The notes: generated by a model from the letters alone, not told the origin. DNA of 64,000 bases from Yimella lutea (GCF_006715095.1 NZ_VFMO01000001.1:3224001-3288000); one strand, 5' to 3'; counted from the first letter of the stretch, positions 18,700-27,389 are shown. Numbers and translations are program-made.

Positions 18700-20034
18700 G
18701 TGGAAATCGAGTCTTCGCTGCGCCATGAACTGATCACCCGCCAACGCCGGCACCGTGCCCCGTCGGTGTCGATTGCGCTGATCCGTGACGGTGAGGTCGT
18801 CTGGTCGGATGCCGCCGGGCATCCGACCGGACGCCGCGACTCCCCTACCGCGACCCCGCAGACGCCGTACCGGATCGGATCGATCACCAAGACCTTCGTC
18901 GCCGTCGCCGTCCTGCAATTGGTGCGAGACGGCGCAGTCGCCCTCGACGACCCGATCACCGACCACCTTCCGGAGCTGGACGAGTCCGTGCGGGGGGTCA
19001 CCGTCGGGTCGCTGCTCAACCATTCCAGCGGACTCCATGCCGAGACGCAGGGGCCGTGGTGGGAACGCAGCGACGGGCTCACCTGGAAGCAACTGCTGCC
19101 CAGCGTGCGCCGGGCGCACCGTCCCGGAGCACGGTTCCACTACTCCAACGTCGGGTACGCGGTCGCCGGTGAACTCGTTGCCCGGCAACGAAAGTCGTGC
19201 TGGTTCGATGCCGTCCGAAACGGAATCCTCGACCCGCTCGAGCTGACCCGCACGACCTACGAACGACCGGACGACGCCGCACCCGGATGGGCGGTCCACC
19301 CGCACGCCGATCTGCTGCACGACGAACCCACACACGATTCCCGAGCGATGGCCCCTGCCGGCCAGTTGTGGTCGACCGTCGGCGATCTCGCGGCCTGGGC
19401 GCGGTTCCTCGCACGTGGTGACGAACGCGTTCTGCCCGACGACCTCCGCCTCGACATGCACGTCCCCGGCGTCGTCGACGACACACCGGGCGGACGCTGG
19501 TCGCGCGCCTACGGGCTCGGCCTGGACGTCTTCAACATCGACGGACGCCGGTTCATCGGCCACGGCGGTTCGATGCCCGGCTACCTTGCGGCGCTCCGCA
19601 TCGACCCAGTGACCGGGGACGGCTTCGCCGTGCAGGCAAACACGACCGGCAACTTCGATCTCGACCTGGGTTACGACCTGCTCAAGCGGTTCGACGAGCT
19701 GAGTCCACGCGACGATAAGCCTTGGACCGCAACGGGATCCATCGAGTCACTCAACATCACGGGAACCTGGTTCTGGGGGCCGCGGGAGCATGTTGCAACG
19801 TTGCACGGCGGCGTCCTCGAACTTCGTCCGGTACGAGTCGGCCGCGGTTCCCGGTTCGCGATGAGGGACGGCGTTTGGGTCGGGCTGGAGGACTACTACG
19901 CCGGCGAGCGACTGCAGATGCACGTCGAGGATGGCGCGCAGTACCTCGATCTCGGCAGCTTCCGGTTCACCCGGACGCCGTACGACCCGGACGCCGACCT
20001 GCCCGGCGGCGCACACCCGGACGGCTGGCACTGA
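18700..20034 (+). CDS. Serine beta-lactamase-like hydrolase (class C / esterase type)
   Basis: 444 residues from a GTG at 18700 (a TTG at 18688 is possible). The penicillin-binding/beta-lactamase-class-C fold is shown by SITK (SxxK) about residue 62, YSNVGYAVAGEL (YxN) about 150, and FIGHGGSMPGY (HxG) near 285. The ~110 C-terminal residues beyond the catalytic domain form an extra beta-rich domain. No signal peptide, so a cytoplasmic esterase/peptidase role is more likely than antibiotic resistance. Substrate unknown. Confidence 0.85.
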   Translation: MEIESSLRHELITRQRRHRAPSVSIALIRDGEVVWSDAAGHPTGRRDSPTATPQTPYRIGSITKTFVAVAVLQLVRDGAVALDDPITDHLPELDESVRGVTVGSLLNHSSGLHAETQGPWWERSDGLTWKQLLPSVRRAHRPGARFHYSNVGYAVAGELVARQRKSCWFDAVRNGILDPLELTRTTYERPDDAAPGWAVHPHADLLHDEPTHDSRAMAPAGQLWSTVGDLAAWARFLARGDERVLPDDLRLDMHVPGVVDDTPGGRWSRAYGLGLDVFNIDGRRFIGHGGSMPGYLAALRIDPVTGDGFAVQANTTGNFDLDLGYDLLKRFDELSPRDDKPWTATGSIESLNITGTWFWGPREHVATLHGGVLELRPVRVGRGSRFAMRDGVWVGLEDYYAGERLQMHVEDGAQYLDLGSFRFTRTPYDPDADLPGGAHPDGWH

Positions 20035-20104
20035 ACGAAGTCTGAGCACCACCGGATGATCACGACGCTCGAGCACCTCCTGCTCGGGTACCTCCCCTTC
20101 TGGT

Positions 20105-20415
20105 CTCTTCTTCGACCTGCCCTGTGCACCGCGGGCGACCCTTCGTCGGAGCAGGGGTGGGATCACCTGATGACCATCGGCTACGGCGAGACGACGACGT
20201 ACAGCGCGATCGCCCGCGCTCGGCAACCCGAACATGGCGCAGGCGGTCGGCCACAGTGTGGGGCACAACCCGATCAGCCTCGTCGTGCCGTGCCACCGGG
20301 TCGTCGGCTCGGAGATTCGCTGACCGGTTTCGCTGGCGGCCTCGACCGCAAGCGCTTCCTTCTCGACCTGGAGCAGTCGGCCGAGACGAAAGCCGAGCGC
20401 TTGTTCCGAGCGGCC
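20105..20415 (+). pseudogene. ogt: Decayed methylated-DNA-protein cysteine methyltransferase (ogt), left remnant
   Basis: Pieces of an Ogt protein can be read in three frames: FFDLPCAPRA (about 20129), then [20 protein letters not shown] (from about 20158), then [20 protein letters not shown] and the active-site [12 protein letters not shown] (from 20219), then [19 protein letters not shown] (from about 20322). At least three frame changes break it, and the original stop has become CGA. The active-site PCHRV is still readable, so decay is recent. Nothing here can be translated into a full enzyme. Confidence 0.8.
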
Positions 20416-20837
20416 TCGTCCGACTGCCGCGCCACGTGCACCCACAACTTCAGCGTCGGCTGGGAATGTGCCTTGAGCAACTACTCGATACTTGCGCTCA
20501 CCTCTCGCTCCGGGGAAGCGATAAGTCGTCGCTTTGACATACTCCGCCAACACCACCTCGGTGCCCGGCCCTAGCTCTCGTAACGACTTCACCATCGATT
20601 TCGAGCTACAGGTCAACAACTCCACCTCGACGAACCCTCCCACGGACGGGTGGTCCAATGTCCCCGGCGGAACGTTCACCGTGACCGGCCTGTCGACATG
20701 GCGCACCGAGACCACGGATCCCAACTTTGGGATCTGCCAGTCGCAGGGCGTCGCCCCGGCGCAAGCCAAGGGCGCTGACGCGGCTACCGATTCCACCGAC
20801 GGCAAAAGCCCTGAGACCCCAGTGGCGCCGACCGGTC
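20416..20837. other. Degenerate stretch, no convincing gene
   Basis: About 420 bases between ogt fragments. A plus-strand open frame from 20534 (104 codons, TTG start) and an overlapping minus-strand frame are both open, but neither shows a family, a ribosome site or a partner. I see nothing I can support as a gene. Confidence 0.4.
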
Positions 20838-21379
20838 ACGGTGACTGACTTCGACCATCTGTACGTCTTTTGGGCGTGCCCGGCGTACAGACGACAGCCG
20901 GGTGTTCGCCCTGGTCGCACCGTCGGGCACGGGCAAAAGCACGGCGGCGGTCACCCATCGGGCGTTGCCTCTGACGCGATGGGGCGAAATACTCCGGGCG
21001 GTTCCCGTGCACGCCGTCGAGTACTCGGATGCGTCACAGTTATTCGACGTCATCGACGGACTGGCCGCGCAGTCGACCACGTCGTGGGGCACGATCGGTG
21101 GGAGGCAAAGCTCAGCCACGCGATCGGCCCAACCGGCGTACGACGCGCCAGCACCAGTGATGCAATCGGCGTCAACGGTCAGCGGTGCGTGCTTGCCGAT
21201 GACGTCGTCCATCAGCTGGGGCCGGTTGCGTCCTACATCTGGGAGCATGCGACCGGTATCGAGCGCAGCCACCTCAAGGCCCTCATCGGCGGCGTCTTCG
21301 GCGCTGCTCCTGCTGGCAGGCTCCAGGTCGTCCTCGACCAGCTCACCGCCACCGGCCTTCTTCAGCCTGCACAGATTCG
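20838..21379 (+). pseudogene. Decayed P-loop (HPr-kinase-like) / PqqD-like gene
   Basis: Fragments in alternating frames: VTDFDHLYVFWACPAYRR, then RVFALVAPSGTGKSTAAVTH with an intact Walker A loop (GPSGTGKS-type) at about 20905-20970, and finally VVHQLGPVASYIWEHATG to LTATGLLQPAQIR, which has the pattern of a small PqqD-like domain (about 21185-21375). The order kinase-like P-loop then PqqD-like is seen in peptide-modification gene sets; here it is broken by frame changes. Assignment is by eye and tentative. Note that it is not MftB, which is intact elsewhere. Confidence 0.4.
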
Positions 21380-21417
21380 AGTCGGCCGAGACGAAAGCCG
21401 AGCGCTTGTTCTGAGCG
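21380..21417 (+). repeat. Second copy of the ogt 3' tail (38-bp direct repeat)
   Basis: Matches 20375-20412 with one mismatch (C at 20407, T at 21412). Both encode SAETKAERLF; the second copy keeps the TGA stop. The two copies bound the ~970-bp decayed segment and show that it arose by insertion or duplication within an ogt locus. Confidence 0.8.
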
Positions 21418-21422
21418 CGGAC

Positions 21423-22646
21423 TCAGCCGGCCGTCGAACGGTGCGCTACCGCGGGACCGGCGCTCACCTCGTCCGCCGTCAGTGGCCGCGCGAAACCCTC
21501 GGGCACCAACACGTCGTCGCGGGAGATGTCGTGCACGTCGCTGCGTCCGATCGCCATCATCGTCGACTCGATGCCACCGCGGATCACGTCGAGCACGTTC
21601 TCGACGCCCGCCTGACCGCCGGCGCTCAGCCCCCACAGGTAGGCACGGCCGATGAGCGTCGTCTTCGCACCGAGCGCGAGCGCCTTGACGACGTCGCTGC
21701 CGCGGCGCACACCGCCGTCGAGGGCGACGTCGATCTGGTCACCGACGGTCGCCGCGATCGCCTCCAACGACCGGATCGGGGCGGGCGTGCTGTCGAGGTT
21801 GTTGCCGCCGTGGTTCGACACCGAGATGCCGGTGACACCGGCATCGACCGCGCGCAGCGCGTCGTCGACCCGTCCGACACCCTTGAGCACGAAGGTGCCA
21901 CCCCACTGCTGCACCATCCAGGCGATGTCGTCCCAGGTGGGCGGCGGCGTCTGCATCCATTCGTAGTAGGCCTCGAAGAAGCCGGGCGCCGGCTTGCCGG
22001 CCTCGGTCAGGTTTGGCGCGGACAACTCCGGCGGACGCCCGGTCCGGGCGAACTGTGCGAACCAGTTCGGCCGAAGCAGCGCTTCGGGCGCGCGCGTCAC
22101 CATCGTCTTGAGGTCCATCGCCTGCGGGATGATCGGGCTGCCCCAGTCGCGCCCGTTGGAGAACGACCAGTCGGTCGTGGCGATGAGGCCGACGGCGCCG
22201 GCTGCGCGGGCCCGGTCCATCCGGCGCACCATCGAATCACGGTCGCCCATCCAGTACATCTGGAAGAAGGTCTGCGGGTTGGCGGCGACGACCTCCTCGA
22301 TCGGCTTGCTGGCGAACGACGACAGACCCATCGCCACGCCGCGAGCGGCCGCGGCACGAGCCACCGCTACCTCACCGTCCGGGTGCACGGCTTGCACTCC
22401 GGTGGGCGAGATCATCACCGGCATCGACACCGACTGGCCGAAAATCTGGGTGGCGAGCTGGCGTTCGGCGGGTGCGCCGACGACATGCGGGGCGAACCCC
22501 AACTCGGAGAACGCAGCGAGGTTGTCGGCGTAGGTCACGCCCTTCTCGCTGCCGGCCAGCAACGCCTTGTAGACCGACTTCGGCAGTCGCTTCTTGGCGC
22601 GCTCCTGTGCGACGGCGACCGTCTCGAACCACTTGTGCTGACCCAT
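21423..22646 (-). CDS. mftD: Pre-mycofactocin synthase MftD (FMN-dependent)
   Basis: Alpha-hydroxyacid-oxidase-type TIM barrel that oxidatively deaminates the Val-Tyr-derived AHDP intermediate to PMFT, making the redox-active alpha-keto amide (known for the family). 407 residues from MGQHKWFETV. The family segments PVMISPTGVQAVHPDGE, ATTDWSFSNGRDWG, SNHGGNNLDSTPAP and DGGVRRGSDVVKALALGA are intact. The start overlaps the mftF stop by one base (TGATG). It is the last gene of the mft operon here, whereas in mycobacteria mftD follows mftC. Longer upstream frame rejected because it overlaps mftF. Confidence 0.95.
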   Translation of the reverse strand: MGQHKWFETVAVAQERAKKRLPKSVYKALLAGSEKGVTYADNLAAFSELGFAPHVVGAPAERQLATQIFGQSVSMPVMISPTGVQAVHPDGEVAVARAAAARGVAMGLSSFASKPIEEVVAANPQTFFQMYWMGDRDSMVRRMDRARAAGAVGLIATTDWSFSNGRDWGSPIIPQAMDLKTMVTRAPEALLRPNWFAQFARTGRPPELSAPNLTEAGKPAPGFFEAYYEWMQTPPPTWDDIAWMVQQWGGTFVLKGVGRVDDALRAVDAGVTGISVSNHGGNNLDSTPAPIRSLEAIAATVGDQIDVALDGGVRRGSDVVKALALGAKTTLIGRAYLWGLSAGGQAGVENVLDVIRGGIESTMMAIGRSDVHDISRDDVLVPEGFARPLTADEVSAGPAVAHRSTAG

Positions 22647-24076
22647 CACGGGTCTCCCTTCTGTGTGTGCTGTCGTCGGAGCCCGGCCGGCAGCAGCGGG
22701 CCGAGGGTGTGTGATCGTGCGGCGCCCCACCAGACACCGGCGCCGTAGGCGAGGTCGTCGAGACGACGCGCGAGCAGGTGCCGGGGCAGGTCAAGGGTGC
22801 TGTGCGTACGGCGGTGGTCAGTCACCGCGTCGGTCACCGCGGCGATCGCCCACCACCACCGGACGCGGCGCGAGCAGGCCGCGCCGGCCACGGCCAGCGG
22901 CCAGTGGTGCCGGTTCAAGGAGGCGCCGAGTTGGGCGCCGGTGGCGGCCAGGCTCATCCCGGTCAGGGCCCAAGTTGCCGACGGGGCGCCGGCCTGGCGC
23001 AACCGACGTGAGGTGACCGCAAGCTGCGCGGCGACCGCGGTGGCGGCGAGCGCAGCGCCCGGACGTGTCAACGTGGCGGCTCCGAGCACCGCGGCGGTGG
23101 GCAGCGGCGCGAGCCGCAAGGGTGCTACACGGTCGCCGTGCCGCAGAGCCAGCGGCGCCGCGCCCGTGCCGTAGAAGGCCTTACGAGTCACCCACTCCCC
23201 CAACCGAATTCGGTGCTCGTGGCGCACCATCGCGGCTGGCTGGTAGCGCACGACCCAGCCGGCGCGATGCAGCCGCCAGACGAGGTCGACGTCTTCGGCT
23301 ACGCGCATGTCGGCGTCGAAGCCGTCGCCGAGCGCATCGCGCCGGGCGAGCAGAGCCGCACTCGGCACGTAGGACAAGCGGGTGCCGGGCGCGACGCGTC
23401 CGGGGGTCTTGCCGAGGTCAAGGGAGGAGTGCACGTCTTCGTAACGAGCGACCCAGCCCGGTCGGTCGACTGGGAGGGCGAGCACCCGCGGGGCGACCAG
23501 CGCGACCGCCGGGTCGCGCAACTCGCGCGCAAGTGCAGCCAGACAGCCGGCGTCGGGTACGACGTCGGAGTCGAGAAACGCGACGTACGGCGTAACCGCC
23601 TGTCGCAGACCGGAATTACGGGCCGCCGATGGACCCTGGGAGACGTCGTGACGCACCAGTTGCGCGTCCCACTCCTGCGCGATCGTGCGCAGCGCGTCGG
23701 CATCGGTCGACCCGTCGTCGACCACGATGACCGCACCCACCGCGGGCAGCGCCGCGAGTAGGCGTACCAGCGCCGTCCGGCGATCGCGCACCGGGATCAC
23801 GACGGTCACGTCGAGCGACTCGGTCAGCGCATCGTCGTCCCACATCGGGTCGGCCAAGCCGCGGTCGAGCAGGGCGCGCGCGAGCGTGGCACTGACCTTG
23901 TCGCTAACCAAGATCTCGTCGCGTCCGGCGAGCAGGTCGCGCGCCTTCGAGCGCAGTCGCACCATCGCGCCGCTGCGGGTGCAGAAGAGCACGTCGCCGC
24001 CGTGGCAACGGGTGACCGTCGAGGTGAGGCGCACCCGGGTGCCGACCGGCAGCGCGCACGTCGTCGGGCCGCTCAT
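22646..24076 (-). CDS. mftF: Mycofactocin glycosyltransferase MftF
   Basis: Family 2 glycosyltransferase that adds the beta-1,4-glucose chain to the cofactor (known for MftF). 476 residues: an N-terminal PqqD-like/MftF-specific part (RCHGGDVLFCTRSGAMVRL), then the GT-A domain with VTVVIPVRDR, VIVVDDGSTD, DSDVVP (DxD) and ARRDALGDGFDADMRVAEDV; then hydrophobic C-terminal segments. ATG overlaps the SDR stop (ATGA). Confidence 0.94.
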   Translation of the reverse strand: MSGPTTCALPVGTRVRLTSTVTRCHGGDVLFCTRSGAMVRLRSKARDLLAGRDEILVSDKVSATLARALLDRGLADPMWDDDALTESLDVTVVIPVRDRRTALVRLLAALPAVGAVIVVDDGSTDADALRTIAQEWDAQLVRHDVSQGPSAARNSGLRQAVTPYVAFLDSDVVPDAGCLAALARELRDPAVALVAPRVLALPVDRPGWVARYEDVHSSLDLGKTPGRVAPGTRLSYVPSAALLARRDALGDGFDADMRVAEDVDLVWRLHRAGWVVRYQPAAMVRHEHRIRLGEWVTRKAFYGTGAAPLALRHGDRVAPLRLAPLPTAAVLGAATLTRPGAALAATAVAAQLAVTSRRLRQAGAPSATWALTGMSLAATGAQLGASLNRHHWPLAVAGAACSRRVRWWWAIAAVTDAVTDHRRTHSTLDLPRHLLARRLDDLAYGAGVWWGAARSHTLGPLLPAGLRRQHTQKGDP

Positions 24077-24849
24077 CGCATCCCCGCACTCGCGTCGAGC
24101 ACCGAACCGTGCACGGCCGGTCCGAGGGTGCAGGCCGCATCGATGACGCCGGCGAGTTCGTCGGCGCTCAGCGGGCGACCGGTGGTCTGCCGCTGCGCGA
24201 GTTCGGCGACATCGCTGAGTCCGTAGAGCCCGGCTGTGGCGGTGAGCATGTCGGTGTCGGTCGATCCCGGCGAGACGCCGACCACGGTGACGCCGCGTCC
24301 GTGCAGGTCAGCGGCCAGCCCACGCACCAGCCCGACGACCGCGTGCTTGACGATGCAGTAGGCGCCGAGGTGCCACAGGCCCCGGTGACCGGCGGCGGAG
24401 GCGATCGCGCAGAAGGTCGGTTGCTGCCCTGCTTCGGCTGCGGCCAGCAGATGCGGCACGGTCGCGGCGGCGGTGTTCAAGACGCCGACCAGGTCGGTCT
24501 CCCAGAGCCGATCGAGCACGCCCGGGTCGGTCAGCCACAGGTCGTCGCCACCGTCGATGATGGCCGCCGCGGCCACGACGGCCACCAAAGGTCCGTGCTC
24601 GACGACCGCGTGATCGATTGCGTCGCGCAGCAACTCGGGTGAGCGCACGTCGACGACGGCGCCGATCGCCCGGCCCTGATGCGCGGCGACCACGGCATCG
24701 AGGTCGGCCTGAGTCGCCTGCACGGCGCCCGGCTCGCTGTCGCCGAGGCAGGCGTCGAGCGCCAGCACCGTCCAACCGCGTGCGACGAGTCGGGAGACGG
24801 TCGCGGCGCCCATGCCGCGAGCGGCTCCGGTGACGACGGCGAGGCTCAT
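24073..24849 (-). CDS. Mycofactocin-associated short-chain dehydrogenase
   Basis: 258 residues. Rossmann loop TGAARGMG, catalytic SAAGHRG...YCIVK (Ser and YxxxK). After beta-2 there is an extra segment (LDACLGDSEPGAVQATQADL) of the kind found in mycofactocin-coupled SDRs, which hold NAD(H) tightly and need mycofactocin for turnover. Embedded between mftE and mftF with 4-base overlaps on both sides (ATGA), so it is an integral operon member. Physiological alcohol substrate unknown. Confidence 0.85.
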   Translation of the reverse strand: MSLAVVTGAARGMGAATVSRLVARGWTVLALDACLGDSEPGAVQATQADLDAVVAAHQGRAIGAVVDVRSPELLRDAIDHAVVEHGPLVAVVAAAAIIDGGDDLWLTDPGVLDRLWETDLVGVLNTAAATVPHLLAAAEAGQQPTFCAIASAAGHRGLWHLGAYCIVKHAVVGLVRGLAADLHGRGVTVVGVSPGSTDTDMLTATAGLYGLSDVAELAQRQTTGRPLSADELAGVIDAACTLGPAVHGSVLDASAGMR

Positions 24850-25592
24850 GCGACGGTCTCTGCTCTGGCCAACATGCCGTCGGCGTCGACGTGCACTGCC
24901 CGCAGCCGGCGCACGATCTCCTCGACGACACCGTCGAGCAGGCCCGCCCCTTCGGCGGCGCAGGCGCCGCGCGGGTCGCCGAGCACGCCCGTCGGTGACA
25001 CCGCGCGCACGCCCTCGCGGCGCAACCGTTCGAGCACCTGCGGCAACGGATCGGTGCAGCCCGCGGTCGCGCGGTCCATTGCGACCTGGTCGGGCCGCAG
25101 CGCGAGCATCATGGCGGTCTCGGTGTGTCCGGCATGTGCATCGCGCCCGGCGGGGCCGCCGGGCACCCAGGCCACCGAGCGGCCCTCGGTGCGCAGCAGG
25201 CGCACGGCCGATCGTACGGCGTCGAGGTTGCCACCGTGCCCGTTGACCAGCACGGTGGCACCCGCCCAGCGCGACGCCGACCGCACCAGCTCGACCAACA
25301 GCAGGCGCAGCGCCTCGGTGCCTATCGAGATGGTGCCGGCGAAGTCTTCGTGCTCCCCGGACGAGCCGTAGTCGATGCCGGGAGCCACAACCACCCGCTC
25401 CCCCGACTCGCTGAGTCGCGCCGCCACCCGGGCGGCCACCGTCCGGGCCACCAGGCTGTCGGTGCCGCACGGCAGGTGCGGTCCGTGTTGTTCGGTCGAC
25501 CCGACAGGCACCAACAACCAGGGGCGATCGAGCTGTTCGACGCGCGCCGAGCTGATCGCCTCGAGTCGCGGTGCCGGTCGGGTGCGGCTCAC
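24846..25592 (-). CDS. mftE: Mycofactocin precursor peptidase MftE
   Basis: Creatininase-family metallopeptidase that releases the C-terminal Val-Tyr-derived unit from processed MftA (known role). 248 residues from a GTG that overlaps the mftC stop (GTGA). Metal-site motifs: VPVGSTEQHGPHLP, YGSSGEHEDFAGT, NGHGGN, and AHAGHTETAMML. The longer ATG start at 25628 would overlap mftC by 40 bases and is less likely. Confidence 0.94.
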   Translation of the reverse strand: MSRTRPAPRLEAISSARVEQLDRPWLLVPVGSTEQHGPHLPCGTDSLVARTVAARVAARLSESGERVVVAPGIDYGSSGEHEDFAGTISIGTEALRLLLVELVRSASRWAGATVLVNGHGGNLDAVRSAVRLLRTEGRSVAWVPGGPAGRDAHAGHTETAMMLALRPDQVAMDRATAGCTDPLPQVLERLRREGVRAVSPTGVLGDPRGACAAEGAGLLDGVVEEIVRRLRAVHVDADGMLARAETVA

Positions 25593-26788
25593 GGCGCCAG
25601 CAACTCCGACACCGGGTTCTCGTCGCACGCGCTGCGCGGCGGACGTCGGTTGATCGTCACCGGCACCGGTGCATTGCGCACCGGCCCCTTGTGCGAGTGG
25701 TCACCGGACGGCGCGGGGCGCTCATCGCCCGGGGTCCCGGCGTTGCCCCTGACGCATTCGGGGTCGGGGCCATCGAGGGGTAGGCCGGTGAAGAACTTCG
25801 CCGCCATGCAACCACCACGGCAGGTGTCGTAGGCGGAGCAGGACGCGCACGCGCCGCCGCCCGACGGCTCCCGCAGCTGCTTGAACAGCGGCGCCTGGGT
25901 CCAGACGGTGTCGAAGCCGCCTTCGCGCACGTTGCCCGCCTTGAAGCGGTCGTGGATCGCGAACGGGCACGCGTAGACGTCCCCGATCGGGTCGACCAGG
26001 CACACCACTCGTCCGGCACCGCACAGGTTGAGGCCCGGCAGCGCCTCGCCGTAGGCAGAGAGGTGAAAGAAGGAGTCGCCGGTGAGCACGTTCTCGCCAT
26101 TGGCGACCAGCCAGTCGTACAGCTGGCGCTGCTGGTGCGGCAACGGGTGCAGCTCGTCCCAGACGTCGGCGCCGCGACCCGAGGGGCGCAGCCGGGTCAA
26201 TCGCAACTGGGCGCCGTACTTGTCGGCGATCGCCTTGAACTCGTCGAGCTGGTCGATGTTCGTGCGGGTGCACACGACCGAGATCTTCATGTCCTTCATC
26301 CCGGCATCGGCCAGGTTCTGCAACGCCCGCATGCAGGCTTCGTAGGTGCCCGCGCCGCGGATCGGGTCGTTGACCTCGGCCGTGGCACCGTCGAGCGACA
26401 ACTGCACGTCGATGTAGTTGGACGACGCGAGGTACTGCGCGCGCTCGGGGGTGATCCGAAAACCGTTGGTGGAGAACTTCACTCCTACCTGGTGGTCGAC
26501 GGCGTACTGCACCAACTCCCAGAAGTCGCTGCGGATGGTGGGCTCACCGCCGCCGATGTTGACGTAGAAGATCTGCATCCGCTGGAAGGTGTCGATGAGT
26601 GCCTTGCACTCCTCGGTCGACAGCTCGCGCGGGTCGCGGCGTCCGCTGGAGGACAGGCAGTGCACGCACGACAGGTTGCACGCGTAGGTGAGCTCCCACG
26701 TCAAGCAGATCGGTGCGTCGAGGCCGTGTTCGAAACGGTCGACGAGACGTCCGACGGATTCTGTCGGTCGTTCGGCAAGTTGGGTCAT
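25589..26788 (-). CDS. mftC: Mycofactocin radical SAM maturase MftC
   Basis: Radical SAM enzyme that decarboxylates the C-terminal Tyr of MftA and then closes the C-C bond to Val (known for MftC). 399 residues from MTQLAERPTES. The CxxxCxxC cluster motif is in TYACNLSCVHCLSSSG, the SAM-binding GGE in NIGGGEPTIR. A SPASM C-terminus with extra cysteines carries auxiliary Fe-S clusters (CGAGRVVC, DVYACPF, CASCSAYDTCRGGC). ATG overlaps the mftB stop. Confidence 0.96.
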   Translation of the reverse strand: MTQLAERPTESVGRLVDRFEHGLDAPICLTWELTYACNLSCVHCLSSSGRRDPRELSTEECKALIDTFQRMQIFYVNIGGGEPTIRSDFWELVQYAVDHQVGVKFSTNGFRITPERAQYLASSNYIDVQLSLDGATAEVNDPIRGAGTYEACMRALQNLADAGMKDMKISVVCTRTNIDQLDEFKAIADKYGAQLRLTRLRPSGRGADVWDELHPLPHQQRQLYDWLVANGENVLTGDSFFHLSAYGEALPGLNLCGAGRVVCLVDPIGDVYACPFAIHDRFKAGNVREGGFDTVWTQAPLFKQLREPSGGGACASCSAYDTCRGGCMAAKFFTGLPLDGPDPECVRGNAGTPGDERPAPSGDHSHKGPVRNAPVPVTINRRPPRSACDENPVSELLAP

Positions 26789-27054
26789 GACTGGCTCCCT
26801 CGGCTGGTGAGCATCCCGCGGTCGGCGAGTTGGCGGAGTGCGGATTCGTACTGCGGCCACTGTTCTTCGGGCACCCCGGCCCCGGTCAGTGCCGCGGCAA
26901 CGTCTTGGCTCTCGCGCAGCGACTCCACCACCCGAACCAGCCGGGGCGACTTCAAGAAGCTGAGCCGGCGAGAGGTGAAGTCGTACGCGAGGGCGCCGAA
27001 CGGTTCGGGCCGCAAGGCAACCGACCCGCTCAGCGCCCATCGCTCGTGCAACAT
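26785..27054 (-). CDS. mftB: Mycofactocin peptide chaperone MftB
   Basis: 89-residue PqqD-like RiPP recognition element that binds MftA and delivers it to MftC (known role). Starts MLHERWALSGSVALRPEPFG; the segment RRLSFLKSPRLVRVVESL and a C-terminal winged-helix-like part (ALRQLADRGMLTSRG) fit the family. Its ATG shares one base with the mftA stop (TGATG). The 168-codon extended frame reads through mftA in another frame and is rejected. Confidence 0.93.
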   Translation of the reverse strand: MLHERWALSGSVALRPEPFGALAYDFTSRRLSFLKSPRLVRVVESLRESQDVAAALTGAGVPEEQWPQYESALRQLADRGMLTSRGSQS

Positions 27055-27158
27055 CAGTAGACGCCGCACATTCCGTCGATGGAGACGTCCTCCACAAGGC
27101 TGTCTTCGACAACCTCGGCGAGGTCGAGATCCTCGTTGCGGTCGATCTCCTCGTTCAT
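27054..27158 (-). CDS. mftA: Mycofactocin precursor peptide MftA
   Basis: 34-residue peptide, MNEEIDRNEDLDLAEVVEDS followed by a short acidic stretch and the diagnostic C-terminus IDGMCGVY. The terminal Val-Tyr becomes the cofactor core. The gene is too short for routine ORF calling. A GGAAGG ribosome site lies 10 bases before the ATG. The acidic leader is the part expected to bind MftB. First gene of the mft operon, directly coupled to mftB. Confidence 0.97.
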   Translation of the reverse strand: MNEEIDRNEDLDLAEVVEDSLVEDVSIDGMCGVY

Positions 27159-27202
27159 GATGATCGCCTTCCGTTCGACTCGCCGCACCGGTCGGTGCGC
27201 CG

Positions 27203-27259
27203 TGATTCGACGCTAGAACCGCTTGTGCTGCAACCGAACCCGCGTACCGGACAGTTGCA
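27203..27259 (-). promoter_or_regulatory. mft operon promoter with paired TGCAAC/GTTGCA operator
   Basis: Minus strand: TGCAAC (27259-27254), 19 bases, GTTGCA (27234-27229), 13 bases, TAGCGT -10 (27215-27210), then a ~45-nt leader with a small hairpin (CGCACC/GGTGCG, about 27184-27199). The inverted GTTGCA pair covers the -35 area. The same motif and the same -10 occur at the aldehyde dehydrogenase promoter. Confidence 0.5.
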
Positions 27260-27389
27260 CCTACCCATTCGGGCAGGTCCCGGCGACCCACCTGTCCGAC
27301 CGGTGAGGTGGGGCACTCCCCGGGCGGTCAGCGCACGACCCGACGACTGTGGCCAGTCTTCGCGTCCTCGTCTGTTCCGGCGCCCGCCG

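Noticed and set aside
19793..19808. GTTGCA pair in the serine hydrolase gene as an operator
   Set aside because: It is inside coding sequence, in frame with a normal peptide (HVATLH), with no promoter nearby; likely chance.
20056..20574. An intact ogt-like gene of 172 codons
   Set aside because: The active-site PCHRV lies in a different frame from the flanking Ogt pieces, so no single frame encodes the enzyme.
20727..22748. 673-codon plus-strand frame covering the decayed region and mftD
   Set aside because: The 3' two thirds are antisense to mftD; only short pieces in the decayed part resemble protein families and those switch frames.
26785..27291. 168-residue version of MftB
   Set aside because: The extra 79 residues run across mftA in another frame; the overlapping ATG at 27054 gives the right family length.
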